This document shows positions 9,340 through 18,972 of a stretch of DNA of 64,000 bases, one piece after another (the stretch's first letter is position 1; the number at the start of each line of letters is the position of its first letter). The stretch comes from Nocardioides luteus. Lineage in GTDB: Bacteria; Actinomycetota; Actinomycetes; Propionibacteriales; Nocardioidaceae. The notes below the pieces were generated by a model, which worked only from the letters and a program-made list of their open reading frames with translations, searched no databases and was not told where the DNA came from. The stretch covers positions 1 through 64,000 of the forward strand of contig NZ_JZDQ02000019.1 in assembly GCF_000960475.2 (NCBI RefSeq). Reading direction: 5' to 3'. Made by a program: the position numbers and the translations under genes.

Positions 9340-10050
9340 ATGACACAGACCTCTGTTCCCACGATGACGGCCGCCGCCCGAGCGGTGGGCCTGACGAAGA
9401 CCTACGGCAAGGGTGCCACCGAGGTGCACGCGCTGCGCGGGGTCGACCTGGAGATCCGCCGGGGTGCCTTCACCGCGATCATGGGCCCGAGCGGCTCGGG
9501 CAAGTCGACGCTGATGCACTGCCTGGCCGGGCTCGACCGTCCGACCAGCGGTCAGGTGATGGTCGCGGGGCAGCCGTTGGAGAACCTCGACGACGACCAG
9601 CTGACCGTCTTCCGCCGGGAGAACGTCGGCTTCGTCTTCCAGGCGTTCAACCTGCTGCCGATGCTCACCGCGGGCCAGAACATCCAGCTTCCGCTGGAGC
9701 TGGCCGGCAAGCGCGTCACCGACGAGACCCGGGCGCGGGCCCAGATGATCGCCGACACCCTCGGTATCGGCAAGCGCCTGGGTCACAAGCCCTCCGAGCT
9801 CTCCGGCGGCCAGCAGCAGCGCGTGGCGATCGCTCGCGCGCTGGTCACCCAGCCCGCGATCCTCTTTGCCGACGAGCCCACCGGCAACCTCGACTCCGAG
9901 ACCTCGGCCGAGGTGCTCGACCACCTCCGGCGCAGCGTCCGCGAGCTCGGCCAGACCGTGGTCATGGTGACCCACGAGGCCTCCGCCGCTGCGTACGCAG
10001 ACGAGATCGTCACCGTGAAGGACGGACACATCGAAGGGGTGACGCGCTGA
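9340..10050 (+). CDS. ABC transporter ATP-binding protein (MacB/LolD type)
   Basis: The protein has 236 aa and is a complete nucleotide-binding domain: Walker [11 protein letters not shown]-loop VFQAFNLLP, signature [15 protein letters not shown], Walker [14 protein letters not shown] and H-loop VTHE. It is the MacB/LolD subfamily that pairs with FtsX-type permeases. The stop TGA overlaps the ATG of the permease gene by one base (TGATG), so the two are translationally coupled. A GAGAGG motif precedes the start. Transport is probably export of a lipid, peptide or drug-like compound. Confidence 0.93.
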   Translation: MTQTSVPTMTAAARAVGLTKTYGKGATEVHALRGVDLEIRRGAFTAIMGPSGSGKSTLMHCLAGLDRPTSGQVMVAGQPLENLDDDQLTVFRRENVGFVFQAFNLLPMLTAGQNIQLPLELAGKRVTDETRARAQMIADTLGIGKRLGHKPSELSGGQQQRVAIARALVTQPAILFADEPTGNLDSETSAEVLDHLRRSVRELGQTVVMVTHEASAAAYADEIVTVKDGHIEGVTR

Positions 10051-12434
10051 TGCGGACGGTGTTGTTCGCATCCCTGCGGACCTACGCCCGTCGATACGCC
10101 GCGGCCGTGGTGGCGGTCGTCGCCGCGGTCGCACTGATCGTGGTCACCAACGCGCTGACCTCCGCGACGAAGTCGGGCCTGTTCGCCGGCATCGACGCGC
10201 CGTTCCGGAACGCGGCCGGCGCGGTCGACTTCCCGACCGAGGAGGTCACCGAGAAGTACGTCGAGAAGGGCGGCTGGGCGCTCGCGATGTCGATGCAGCC
10301 GGTGCGCACCGAGAAGACCATGCTCGGCCAGGACATCATGGTCGGCGCGGTCTCCACCGAGAAGCGCTGGCAGTGGCAGGAGCTGAAGTCGGGCCGGTTC
10401 CCGACCCGTGCCGGCGAGGCCGTCGTCGACGCCAACGCGGCCAAGACCAACAAGGTCGCCATCGGCGACACGCTGAAGGTCGGCACCGGGAAGTCGGCGG
10501 TCGAGACGACCGTGGTCGGCCTCGTCGACGCGCCGTCGATGTGGTCCGCGCCGGTCTACGTCACCTGGCCGGAGATGCAGGGCTGGAAGAACCCGTACGT
10601 CCAGACCGTGATGACCGCCGGCACCGGCGACGAGGCCGACAAGTGGATGAACACCGACGACTACCTCACCGAGCTGCAGACCCAGCTCAACAAGGAGGTC
10701 GACGTCGTGGCGTACATGGTCCTGATCTTCGCCTTCATCGCCCTGTTCGTCTCCGTGCTGGTCATCACCAACACCTTCTCGATCCTGTTCGCCCAGCGGA
10801 TGCGCGACTTCGCGCTGCTGCGGGCGATGGGCGCGACCAAGCGTCAGGTCCTGAGGTCCGTACGCCGCGAGGCACTCGCCCTCGGCCTGCTCGCCTCGTT
10901 GCTCGGTCTGCTCGTGGGCGCCGTGCTCGGCTGGGGGATCGTCGCGCTGGTGCGCCAGCTCGCCGAGACCGCGCCGCTGGGCGACGTCTCGCTGGAGTGG
11001 CCGTGGCTGCTGGCCGCCTTCGTCCTCGGCACCCTCACCACGCTGGTCGCCTCCTGGCTGCCCACCCGCCGCCTGATGCGGCTCAGCCCGTTGGCCGCAC
11101 TGCGCCCGCAGGAGGGCTTCGATGTACGCGGCGCCGGCATGTTCCGGCTCGTCCTGGGCGCGCTCACGACGCTGGCCGGCACCGCGATCATCTTCGTGGC
11201 CGTCGGCTGGGACGATGCCCAGACCGGGATGCTTATCGTGCTCGTCGGCTGCGGGACCACGTTCCTCGGGGTCATGCTCCTCGGGCCGGCGCTGGTGCCG
11301 GGTCTGGTGCGCCTGGCCGGGTCCGCCCTGGCGAAGGTCGCCGGCTCGCCGGCGAAGCTGGCCGCGGCCAACGCCGGCCGCAACCCGAAGCGCACCGCCG
11401 CCACCGCGGCCTCGCTGCTGGTCGGCGTCACCCTCACCACCGGCGTGCTCACCGGGATGAACACCATCCGGGGCGCGACGCTCGACGAGATGGCCGAGCA
11501 GCACCCGATCGACATCGCTCTGCAGTCGGAGTCGAAGCCTCTGGCGGACTCGGTCCTCGGGGACGCGAAGGCGGTCCCGGGCGTCGCCGACGCGGTGGCC
11601 GTACCGGGCGCGATGGCCTCGGTGGAGGCCGGCGGCAAGCCGGTCTCGCTGCCCGTCGTCGCCCCGCCCGCGAGCGACGTCCCGCTGATGGACCTGACCG
11701 TGAAGCCCGGCACGATGGTGATCTCCCCGGCGGCCGCCTCGGCCTTCGTGGAGAACTCCTTCGAGGCGTCGGGGGAGAAGGCGACGCTTGTCGTCGGCGA
11801 CCGCAGGGCCACCGTGACCCTGGACGTACGCGAGATCGACGGTGCCCCGCAGATCTCGGCCGCGACGCTCCGCGAGCTGACGGCCGACCCGCAGACGTAC
11901 GCGGTCTGGGTGCGTGCCGATGCCGGCGCCGACCCGGAGGACCTGGCGGGGACGCTCGGGGTGCTCGCCCCGGACGCGGAGCTCGCCAACGGCAAGGCTC
12001 AGCGCGCCTGGGTCGAGCTGCAGCTGGACGTGTTCACCTGGGCGGTGATCGGGCTGCTGGCGATCTCGGTGCTGATCGCGCTGGCCGGCATCGCCAACAC
12101 GCTGGGCCTCTCGGTGCTCGAGCGCGGTCGTGAGCACGCCCTGCTGCGGGCCCTCGGGCTCACCCGGCGCCAGCTGCGGCGGACGCTGGCCGCCGAGGCG
12201 GTGCTGCTCTCCGCGGTCGCGGCCGTGGTCGGCACCGCGCTGGGCGTCTTCTTCGCCTGGGGCGGCAGCGAGATCCTGGTCGGCGACATCCTGCCCGACG
12301 CCACCTTCGACCCGCCGGTGCTGCAGCTGATCGCGGTGGTCGTCGTCGCCGGGGTGGCCGGTCTGGTCTCCTGCGTGGCTCCGTCCCGGCGCGCCACCAG
12401 GGTCAGCCCGGCGGAGGGCCTCGCGCTGGACTGA
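10050..12434 (+). CDS. FtsX-like ABC transporter permease
   Basis: The protein has 794 aa. An N-terminal TM helix is followed by an extracytoplasmic MacB-type core domain, then two FtsX repeats. Each repeat carries the conserved [17 protein letters not shown] loop ([17 protein letters not shown] near 255 and its second copy near 690). The double FtsX arrangement with about 10 TM helices is usual for actinobacterial exporters. It partners with the ATPase immediately upstream. Substrate unknown. Confidence 0.92.
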   Translation: MRTVLFASLRTYARRYAAAVVAVVAAVALIVVTNALTSATKSGLFAGIDAPFRNAAGAVDFPTEEVTEKYVEKGGWALAMSMQPVRTEKTMLGQDIMVGAVSTEKRWQWQELKSGRFPTRAGEAVVDANAAKTNKVAIGDTLKVGTGKSAVETTVVGLVDAPSMWSAPVYVTWPEMQGWKNPYVQTVMTAGTGDEADKWMNTDDYLTELQTQLNKEVDVVAYMVLIFAFIALFVSVLVITNTFSILFAQRMRDFALLRAMGATKRQVLRSVRREALALGLLASLLGLLVGAVLGWGIVALVRQLAETAPLGDVSLEWPWLLAAFVLGTLTTLVASWLPTRRLMRLSPLAALRPQEGFDVRGAGMFRLVLGALTTLAGTAIIFVAVGWDDAQTGMLIVLVGCGTTFLGVMLLGPALVPGLVRLAGSALAKVAGSPAKLAAANAGRNPKRTAATAASLLVGVTLTTGVLTGMNTIRGATLDEMAEQHPIDIALQSESKPLADSVLGDAKAVPGVADAVAVPGAMASVEAGGKPVSLPVVAPPASDVPLMDLTVKPGTMVISPAAASAFVENSFEASGEKATLVVGDRRATVTLDVREIDGAPQISAATLRELTADPQTYAVWVRADAGADPEDLAGTLGVLAPDAELANGKAQRAWVELQLDVFTWAVIGLLAISVLIALAGIANTLGLSVLERGREHALLRALGLTRRQLRRTLAAEAVLLSAVAAVVGTALGVFFAWGGSEILVGDILPDATFDPPVLQLIAVVVVAGVAGLVSCVAPSRRATRVSPAEGLALD

Positions 12435-12456
12435 CCCCGGATCGGTCGAGGCTCGA

Positions 12457-13389
12457 TCAGACCTCCGCGTGCTCCTGCTGCTCCTCCTCGGGAGCGGTGG
12501 AGCGCGCGGAGGCGATCAGGCTGGTGGTGACGGTGACGGCGAGGATGCCGACGATGATCGCCAGCGAGAGCCAGGTCGGCACGACCGGGACGCCGTCCCA
12601 GTGCCCGTGAGCCCAGTGCAGGCCGAGCTTGACGCCGATGAAGGCGAGGATCGCGGCCAGACCGTAGGAGAGGTGGACCAGCTTGGAGAGAGCACCCTCG
12701 AGCACGAAGTAGAGGGCCCGCAGGCCGAGCAGTGCGAACGCGTTGGTGGCGAAGACGAGGTAGGGGTCACCGGTGATGCCGTAGACCGCCGGCACCGAGT
12801 CGACCGCGAAGATGATGTCGGTGGCGAAGATCGCGAGCACCACGATGGCCATCGGCTTCAGGCCGACCTTGCGGCCCAGGCGTACGGCCAGCATCTCGTC
12901 GGGGTCGACCTTCTGGTCGTGGCCCTGGACCGCCTCGATGAAGAGCTTCACGGCGGTGATCAGCAGGATCGCACCGAAGATCAGGAAGACGATGTCCCAC
13001 TGGGACAGCGCCGCGGCGCCCAGGGCGATGAAGATGCCGCGCAGCACCAGCGCGCCGACGATGCCGAAGAGCAGCACCTTCTGCTGCAGCTGCCGTGGCA
13101 CCGCGAAAGCCGCGAGCAGCAGCATGAAGACGAACAGGTTGTCGACGCTGAGCGACTTCTCCACGATGTAGCCGGTGTAGTACTCGAAGCCGGTCTGGCT
13201 GCCGTGGGCGTTCCAGACCCAGACGCCGAAGGCGAGCGGAAGCGCGATGTAGAAGGCCGACCAGCCCAGCGCCTCCTTCATGGAGACCTCGTGCGGGCGG
13301 CGGGTCAGGACGAAGTCGAGGGCGATCAGCACCACGACGGCGCCGATGGTCACTGCCCACAGGGTGGGTGTGCCGATGGTATCGAGCAT
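12457..13389 (-). CDS. TerC/Alx family membrane protein, probable Mn2+ exporter
   Basis: The protein has 310 aa and about nine TM segments. Family motifs include [12 protein letters not shown] and the acidic [14 protein letters not shown] that bind metal in TerC/Alx proteins. TerC/Alx members export manganese or help metalate exoenzymes. ATG 13389 is preceded by GAGGAACC. A yybP-ykoY riboswitch lies immediately upstream, so expression should rise with Mn2+; this strongly supports the metal role. Confidence 0.92.
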   Translation of the reverse strand: MLDTIGTPTLWAVTIGAVVVLIALDFVLTRRPHEVSMKEALGWSAFYIALPLAFGVWVWNAHGSQTGFEYYTGYIVEKSLSVDNLFVFMLLLAAFAVPRQLQQKVLLFGIVGALVLRGIFIALGAAALSQWDIVFLIFGAILLITAVKLFIEAVQGHDQKVDPDEMLAVRLGRKVGLKPMAIVVLAIFATDIIFAVDSVPAVYGITGDPYLVFATNAFALLGLRALYFVLEGALSKLVHLSYGLAAILAFIGVKLGLHWAHGHWDGVPVVPTWLSLAIIVGILAVTVTTSLIASARSTAPEEEQQEHAEV

Positions 13390-13420
13390 GAAGGTTCCTC
13401 AGGCGTGTCGATGAACGTCT

Positions 13421-13515
13421 GAGGTCTCCCTCACCCCGGATCGGGGTGTCATTCCGGGACGGTGGTGGCACCGACGTACTGACCGGAATGAGCTTGGTGA
13501 GGTACTCCCCTCGAG
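13421..13515 (-). ncRNA. yybP-ykoY manganese riboswitch upstream of terC
   Basis: On the minus strand the leader shows the conserved landmarks of the yybP-ykoY aptamer: GGGGAGTA at the 5' side (near 13510), TCAGTACG in the second loop, and GGGAGACCTC at the 3' side (near 13425). An 8-bp helix CATTCCGG/CCGGAATG spans the second arm, and ACCTCACC pairs with GGTGAGG at the base. It ends about 31 nt before the terC ATG, leaving room only for the RBS, so control is probably at translation. The match is by eye, not by covariance model. Confidence 0.8.
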
Positions 13516-13590
13516 GCAAAGCGTATCGGTATCTCCGAAGTCGTGCGCAAATCGCCGCCGAAGGAGCCGGCCGGACGACACAATGGCGCG

Positions 13591-14973
13591 ATGACGACGG
13601 AGTCACAGCTGTCCCTGGTCGACGACCTCGCCGCCGCGGTCTCCGAGGTGGCGACCGACGAGCTCTCGAGGCTCGCGGCATCCACCGACCGGTCCGGCTC
13701 GGTCGCCGACGGCCTGCCGCTCGCGGTGGTGCGGGCCCACGGCGTCGCGGACGTTCAGGCGGCGATGCGGATCGCCTCGGCCCACCGGGTGCCGGTGGTA
13801 CCGCGGGGCGCGGGCACCGGGCTGGCCGGGGGAGCGGTGGCCGGGACCGGGCACCTCGTGGTCGATCTCTCCGCGATGGACCGCATCCTCGAGCTCGACC
13901 CCGTCGACGAGATCGCGGTCGTCGAGCCGGGTGTGCTCACCGCGCGGCTGGACGCGGCGGCTGCCGAGGTGGGGCTGCGGTTCGCCCCCGACCCGGCCTC
14001 CGCGGCGATCTCCACGATCGGCGGCAACGTCGCCACCAACGCCGGCGGGCTGCGGTGCGTGAAGTACGGCGTGACCCGGGAGGCGGTGATCGGCCTCGAC
14101 GTCGTCCTCGCCGACGGCACCCTGGTCCACACCGGGCGCCGCACCATGAAGGGTGTCGCCGGCCTCGACCTCACCGCGCTCTTCGTCGGCTCCGAGGGCA
14201 CCCTGGGTATCGTCGTCGGTGCGACCGTGCGCCTCAAGCCGCGGCCGCTGGTCACGACGACGGCGTCGGCGGCGTACGCCTCGGTGGCGGCGGCCGCTCG
14301 CGCCTGCGCCGAGATCGCGGCCGCCCGGCGGCTGCCGTCGATGCTGGAGCTCATCGACCGGCGCTGCCTCGAGGCGATCGACCGGTTCGCCGGCACCGCC
14401 TACGCCTCCCACGGCGACGCCTTGGTGATCGCCCAGGCCGACGGCCCCGCGGCGGCGTCCGAGATCGAGGCGATCGCGGCCGTCCTCGGCAAGGAGGCCA
14501 CGTGGATCGAGCAGGGCGTCGACGAGGAGTCCTCCGACCGCCTCGTCGCGACCCGCCGCCAGATCCTGCCGGCCATCGAGACCGAGGGCGCCTTCTTCAT
14601 CGAGGACATCTGCGTGCCCCGCTCCCGGCTCGCCGAGGCGGTCGAGCGGATCTCCGAGATCGCGGACCGGCACCTCGTACGCATCTACACCATCGCCCAC
14701 GCCGGCGACGGCAACTTGCACCCGGTCATCGGCTGGGACCCGTCGCCGGACGACGTCCCCGGCGTGATGCCGCCGGCGGAGACCGCCGCAGGGGACGAGA
14801 TCTTCGGGCTCGCCCTCGAGCTCGGTGGCACCACCACCGGCGAGCACGGGGTCGGCCGCCTCAAGCGCGGCTGGCTCGAGCCCGAGGTCGGTGCCGCCTC
14901 CATCGACGTGCATCAGCGGATCAAGGCGGCCCTGGACCCGCTGGGGATTCTCAATCCGGGTGTCGGGTTCTGA
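13591..14973 (+). CDS. FAD-binding oxidase, GlcD/D-lactate dehydrogenase type
   Basis: The protein has 460 aa. The N-terminal PCMH-type FAD domain contains PRGAGTGLAGGAV and the GGNVATNAGGLRCVKYG motif. The C-terminal FAD-linked oxidase domain contains HAGDGNLHPVIGW and the GEHGVGRLKRGWL signature. The family oxidises 2-hydroxy acids such as glycolate or D-lactate and hands electrons to quinone or another acceptor. No GlcE/GlcF partners are adjacent. A CACAAT box 6 nt before ATG 13591 and no RBS suggest a leaderless mRNA. Confidence 0.88.
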   Translation: MTTESQLSLVDDLAAAVSEVATDELSRLAASTDRSGSVADGLPLAVVRAHGVADVQAAMRIASAHRVPVVPRGAGTGLAGGAVAGTGHLVVDLSAMDRILELDPVDEIAVVEPGVLTARLDAAAAEVGLRFAPDPASAAISTIGGNVATNAGGLRCVKYGVTREAVIGLDVVLADGTLVHTGRRTMKGVAGLDLTALFVGSEGTLGIVVGATVRLKPRPLVTTTASAAYASVAAAARACAEIAAARRLPSMLELIDRRCLEAIDRFAGTAYASHGDALVIAQADGPAAASEIEAIAAVLGKEATWIEQGVDEESSDRLVATRRQILPAIETEGAFFIEDICVPRSRLAEAVERISEIADRHLVRIYTIAHAGDGNLHPVIGWDPSPDDVPGVMPPAETAAGDEIFGLALELGGTTTGEHGVGRLKRGWLEPEVGAASIDVHQRIKAALDPLGILNPGVGF

Positions 14974-14998
14974 CCAGCACCATGACACCCTTTACCCC

Positions 14999-15826
14999 GT
15001 GCGTGTCGGAATTGCTGCTGTCGTCCTGACCCTCGGTCTCGCGGTCACCCTGATCGCCTGCGGCGGCCAACCGGAGGCGGCCGACCCCACCTCGCAGCCC
15101 AGCACGGCCACCGTGGTGACCGCGATCAAGGGCGCCGACGGCACCGCCGCGACCGCGGGCGGCTACACGATCGGCGAGGTGCGCCTGCCTGCGAAGGCGG
15201 GCACGCCGGGCGAGGTGAGCTTCACGATCACCAAGGACGGCGACCCGGTCACCGACTACATCGAGGAGCAGACCAAGGACCTCCACCTCTACGTCGTACG
15301 CGACGACCTGGAGGTCTTCCGTCACCTGCACCCCACTCGTGGTGAGGCCGGGGAATGGTCCGGCGACCTGACGCTGCCCGCGGGCGGCACCTACCGGGTG
15401 GTCGTCGAGTTCGCGGCCAAGACCCCGGACGGCAAGGGCGAGCAGGCGATGCTCGGCGCCACCGCGAAGGTCGCGGGGCCGACCGAGGTCGACGTGCCCG
15501 GATCCGACGACGGCACCGTGATCGCCGCCCTGGAGGAGACCCCGAAGCCCGGGATCGACCAGGAGGTCGGCGTCCTGCTCTCCGACCCGGCCGGCAAGCC
15601 GGTCAACCTCGGCACCTACCTCGGGGTCTATGCCCACGTGACCGCGTTCAGCCGCGAGACCGGCGAGGTGATCCACCTGCACCCGCTCGGCGGCCCCGAG
15701 AACGGCGAGGACGGCACCCGCCTCGGCATCCACGTGAAGCCGCCGAAGGCAGGTGACTACGTCTTCTTCGTGCAGGCGCGCGTGGACGGGATGATCCACA
15801 CGCTCCGGCTCCCGGTCACGGTCTGA
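14999..15826 (+). CDS. Lipoprotein of the copper-handling cluster, unknown function
   Basis: The protein has 275 aa. The GTG start at 14999 gives a signal peptide ending in the lipobox LIAC, so the mature protein should be lipid-anchored. The body is beta-rich and contains two histidine clusters (FRHLHPTRGEAG and VIHLHPLGGPENG) that could bind metal. It is convergent with the copC/copD-ycnI operon. Copper binding is inferred from the histidines and context, not established for a named family. Confidence 0.7.
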   Translation: MRVGIAAVVLTLGLAVTLIACGGQPEAADPTSQPSTATVVTAIKGADGTAATAGGYTIGEVRLPAKAGTPGEVSFTITKDGDPVTDYIEEQTKDLHLYVVRDDLEVFRHLHPTRGEAGEWSGDLTLPAGGTYRVVVEFAAKTPDGKGEQAMLGATAKVAGPTEVDVPGSDDGTVIAALEETPKPGIDQEVGVLLSDPAGKPVNLGTYLGVYAHVTAFSRETGEVIHLHPLGGPENGEDGTRLGIHVKPPKAGDYVFFVQARVDGMIHTLRLPVTV

Positions 15827-15857
15827 CGGTCACTGTCTGACCGTCACTGTCTGACGG
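15825..15857. terminator. Overlapping hairpins between convergent genes
   Basis: GACGGTCA-CTGTC-TGACCGTC forms an 8-bp perfect stem (15825-15845), and CCGTCA-CTGTC-TGACGG forms an alternative 6-bp stem (15841-15857). The 17-bp-spaced repeats cover the stop codons of both the lipoprotein and the CopC-CopD gene. A bidirectional terminator is likely. Confidence 0.5.
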
Positions 15858-17562
15858 GGAACTTCAGCACGCCCAGCGGGCTCTCGAACTCGCCCAGCCG
15901 CAGCCCGACGGTGGCCTCCCAGGTCCCGCCCTTGGGCAGTACGACGTCGGTCTCCCAGGTGCCGGCGCCGACCGACTTCAGGGCGAGGCTGCCGAGGTCG
16001 ACGTCGCCCGAGCGGAGCTTGGCGGTCGGGACGGCGGCCGCTTCGACCGGCTCGCCGGCGGCGTCCTGGATCTGAAGCCGGAGCACGTTCGGTCCCGGAC
16101 CGGCCGGGGTCAGCGTCGCGTAGACCCGGTGGTCGTCGCCCAGCTCAGCGGCCTGGGTGTTGGTCTGCGCGACCGCAGCCGTGCCGCTCCCGGTGGACAC
16201 TGCCCCGGCCTGCGGCGGCTGGTCGACCAGGAAGCCGGTGACGCCGAGGACGACGACGAGCACGCCGGCCTCCATCAGCACCGCCCGGCGCAGCATCGAA
16301 CCGGCCTCGACGGTGTCGTCGTGGCCGGCCGCCTGACGGACGCGGGGGAGGACCAGCAGCCGGTTGCCGGCCGCCATCACCGCGACCGCGACGACCAGGG
16401 CGACCTTGGTCATCAGCAGCGTGCCGTACGTGCTGTTGAGCAGGTTGGTCCAGGAGCCGAGGATCCGCCAGCCCATGAGCACGCCGGAGACCGCGAGGGC
16501 GGCCAGTGAGGCGGCTGCGAGGGTCGAGAAGCGGGTGACGACCTCGGCCGCGAGCGAGCCGCGGCGGGTGATCAGCGGCAGGGTCAGCGCCAGGCCGACC
16601 AGGCCGCCGAGCCAGAGCGCGCCGGCGACGAGATGGACGATGTCGGTGGCGGTGACCAGCCAGGCGGGTACGACCGCTCGGGAGTGGCCGACCAGCGCCG
16701 GGGCGCAGATCGCGACCAGCCCGGCGGCCGCGGCCAGGCGGGGTCGCTCGCGCAGTGCGAGCGCGGCCGCGACGCCCACGATCCCGACCAGGGCGCTGAG
16801 CCACTCCTTGCCGACCGAGGCCGGCGACCAGGCGTCGAAGGTGAGCATCGCCCCCGGACCGCTCTCGCTCTGCAGCGCACCGCTGGCCGGCGCCAGGGCC
16901 ACCAGCGCGACCACGGCGACCATGCCGGCGAGGATCTGGACGCGCTGGACCCGGGTGATGGCACGGTCGGGGACGCGGTGCTCGCCGATGCTGTGCCCAC
17001 CCAAGATCAGCCCACGGAACCAGACGAGGCCCACGACCAGCAGCAGCGCGGCGTACTGGAAGAACTGCAGCACCCCGTGGATCACCGCCGTCGCCCTGGA
17101 CGGCTCGGTGGACGGCGGTGGGGCGACGCTGAGGCTCGGGGCGCCGACCGCGAACGTCAGCGAACCGGAGATCGGGTGGCCGTCGGCCGAGACCGCGCGC
17201 CAGGCGACGACGTAGGTGCCGTCGCCGAGGCTGCTCGCCTCCGCGAGCGCGACCTTCATCTCGGTGCCGCTCGCGGTGGCCTCCGAGGTCACCTCCTGAC
17301 CCTTGGCGTCGTAGACCGTCACGCCCGCCGGAGGCAGCGTCACCGCCTCGTCGAAGGTGAAGGTGATCGTCTGCGGCGCCACCTCCAGCACCGCCCCCTC
17401 CTCGGGGTCGGTGCCGATCAGCGACGCGTGCGCCTGGGCGGGGGAGATGCCGAGCAGGACGGCGTACGCGGCGGCGGCGAGCACCACCAGCAGCCGCCCC
17501 GGGCCGCGCCGGCCCGGGCCCCGGTGGTCGGGGCCGGGCCGGCGCGTCAGGGGAGCACTCAC
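15844..17562 (-). CDS. CopC-CopD fusion copper transport protein
   Basis: The protein has 572 aa. After an N-terminal signal segment, residues about 45-140 form a CopC domain whose mature N-terminus begins AHASLIGTDP; the early His is a copper ligand in this family. Residues about 165-450 form CopD with about eight TM helices. A C-terminal beta domain (about 470-572, YtkA-like) follows. It should bind periplasm-side copper and move it across the membrane. Its ATG overlaps the ycnI stop by 4 bp, so it is co-translated with ycnI. Confidence 0.9.
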   Translation of the reverse strand: MSAPLTRRPGPDHRGPGRRGPGRLLVVLAAAAYAVLLGISPAQAHASLIGTDPEEGAVLEVAPQTITFTFDEAVTLPPAGVTVYDAKGQEVTSEATASGTEMKVALAEASSLGDGTYVVAWRAVSADGHPISGSLTFAVGAPSLSVAPPPSTEPSRATAVIHGVLQFFQYAALLLVVGLVWFRGLILGGHSIGEHRVPDRAITRVQRVQILAGMVAVVALVALAPASGALQSESGPGAMLTFDAWSPASVGKEWLSALVGIVGVAAALALRERPRLAAAAGLVAICAPALVGHSRAVVPAWLVTATDIVHLVAGALWLGGLVGLALTLPLITRRGSLAAEVVTRFSTLAAASLAALAVSGVLMGWRILGSWTNLLNSTYGTLLMTKVALVVAVAVMAAGNRLLVLPRVRQAAGHDDTVEAGSMLRRAVLMEAGVLVVVLGVTGFLVDQPPQAGAVSTGSGTAAVAQTNTQAAELGDDHRVYATLTPAGPGPNVLRLQIQDAAGEPVEAAAVPTAKLRSGDVDLGSLALKSVGAGTWETDVVLPKGGTWEATVGLRLGEFESPLGVLKFPVRQ

Positions 17563-18281
17563 GCCTTACGACGCCCCAGCGCGAGGGCCGTCGAGCCCGC
17601 GATCAGGCCGAGGATGCCGGCGCCGGCGCCGACACCGCCCCACAGGTTGCCGTTGTCGTCCTCGGTCTCCGCGGCGACCGGCTCGGCCTCCTCCGCGGAC
17701 TCCGTCGACTCCTCGGAGCCGTGGCTGTGCCCGTCCTCGTCGGTGGCGACGGCTTCGGTGACCTCGAAGGCAGGCGCCGGGTTCTCGGGCTCCTCGGTCG
17801 CGCCCTCGGGCGTCTCCTCGATCCAGGCGGTCTCGCCCTTCTCGCAGGTCTGGACCGTCGGGAAGGCGAGGGTGCCCTCCTTCTCCGGCAGCTGCAGCGA
17901 GACCTCGAAGGCGTCGCGCTGGCCGTCGGGCAGCGGGGTCTTCGCGGTGTAGACGATGGTCGCGTCGCGCTCGGTCAGCTCGTTGCCGTGGGCGTCCTTG
18001 ACCGGCTCGGCGAGCTTCTCCTTGGTGACCTTGACGTCGTAGAAGGGCTGGCGGGTCGGGGTGACCGTGTTGACCCCCTCCGGCACCTGGATGGTGATCT
18101 TGTTCGTCGGGGATCCTTCGCAGCCGTGGCCGACGCTGAAGGTCAGCACGGTGTAGGCACCGGCGGCCGTCTCGGTCGGGGTGACCGTGACGTGCGCGGA
18201 AGCAGGGGCGGCGACCAGGAAGGTGATGCCGGCGGCGGCGATGGCGGGCACGCCGAGGCGCGCGAGGGTACGTCGAGACAT
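17559..18281 (-). CDS. ycnI: YcnI family copper-binding membrane-anchored protein (DUF1775)
   Basis: The protein has 240 aa. A signal peptide ends in ASA, giving a mature N-terminus AHVTVTP with an early His, the copper-binding feature of YcnI proteins. The DUF1775 domain follows (GCEGSPTNKITIQVPEG). An acidic His-containing linker and a C-terminal TM helix with RRK tail anchor it. It is the first gene of a pair with copC-copD (4-bp overlap). Confidence 0.9.
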   Translation of the reverse strand: MSRRTLARLGVPAIAAAGITFLVAAPASAHVTVTPTETAAGAYTVLTFSVGHGCEGSPTNKITIQVPEGVNTVTPTRQPFYDVKVTKEKLAEPVKDAHGNELTERDATIVYTAKTPLPDGQRDAFEVSLQLPEKEGTLAFPTVQTCEKGETAWIEETPEGATEEPENPAPAFEVTEAVATDEDGHSHGSEESTESAEEAEPVAAETEDDNGNLWGGVGAGAGILGLIAGSTALALGRRKA

Positions 18282-18343
18282 GGGTTGGTGCTTTCTGTGG
18301 AGTGTCTGCTGATGGGCGAGTGCCCAGCTGTCGGGTCGGGTCC

Positions 18344-18865
18344 TCAGGGGAGGACCGGCGGCCCTCGTCCCGCAGCGACGTAGGTCCACAGGTGGTTGCG
18401 CAGAACGATTGTCTGCGTCAGGGGGAGCAGGCGGAGCGGGATGGGTGTCCGAGGCGTCTCGAGCGCCCGGGAGATGACCCGCCAGGCCCGGCGGTGCAGC
18501 AGCCAGACGACGACGGTGAGCACCGCGGCCGCGGCGTGCGCGACCAGCATCGAGGTGTCGCCGGTGGCGCTGTCGTGCATGTGGGCGGTTGGGGCCGCGT
18601 ACGCCTCGAAGGCCTCGTGCATCCCCAGCTGCGCGGCTCCGGCCAGCACCGCCCCGAGGATGATCCCGACCCTGCGCTGCAGCACCACGACCCCGGCGCC
18701 GAAAGCGGCGAACCCGGTCGCCACCAGCCACAACGAGTCCGGCAGCTCCCCGCCGCCGGCCAGGTGGGCCAGGCTGGACCCGGTGGTGATCTCCACCGCC
18801 GCGAGCAGCGCCAGCCACACGCTCCCGCGCGTCGGCCGCACCACCCTCAGATCCACGCCGCACAT
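18344..18865 (-). CDS. Small membrane protein of the copper cluster, unknown function
   Basis: The protein has 173 aa with about four hydrophobic segments, one His/Met-containing loop (AAPTAHMHDSATG) and an arginine-rich region near the C-terminus. It lies 62 bp upstream of ycnI on the same strand, so it is probably transcribed with the copper genes. The His-Met loop would suit copper, but I do not recognise the family. The start at 18865 is tentative. Confidence 0.65.
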   Translation of the reverse strand: MCGVDLRVVRPTRGSVWLALLAAVEITTGSSLAHLAGGGELPDSLWLVATGFAAFGAGVVVLQRRVGIILGAVLAGAAQLGMHEAFEAYAAPTAHMHDSATGDTSMLVAHAAAAVLTVVVWLLHRRAWRVISRALETPRTPIPLRLLPLTQTIVLRNHLWTYVAAGRGPPVLP

Positions 18866-18877
18866 TGTGGCAGACCT

Positions 18878-18949
18878 GCCGAGCCGTCACGTACGTCGGC
18901 CGAGCCGTCACGTGCGTCGGCCGAGACGTCACACCCGTGACATCTCGGC
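18878..18949. repeat. 21-bp tandem repeat running into an inverted repeat
   Basis: Two consecutive 21-bp units (18878-18898 and 18899-18919) differ at one base. A third partial unit starts at 18920 and becomes the left arm of a hairpin. GCCGAG-GTCAC words are therefore repeated three times on one strand and again on the other. The repeat lies between the copper genes and scoB. Confidence 0.75.
18920..18949. terminator. Strong hairpin after scoB
   Basis: GCCGAGACGTCAC and GTGACATCTCGGC form a 13-bp stem with one mismatch and a 4-nt loop (ACCC). It lies 24 bp past the scoB stop on the minus strand and should terminate the CoA-transferase transcript. Confidence 0.7.
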
Positions 18950-18972
18950 CGACGCAGCTGACGTCTCGGCGA

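Noticed and set aside
9783..12137. 784-codon minus-strand open frame over the ABC permease
   Set aside because: It is the antisense shadow of the FtsX-type permease, rich in Gly, Asp, His and Arg with no domain.
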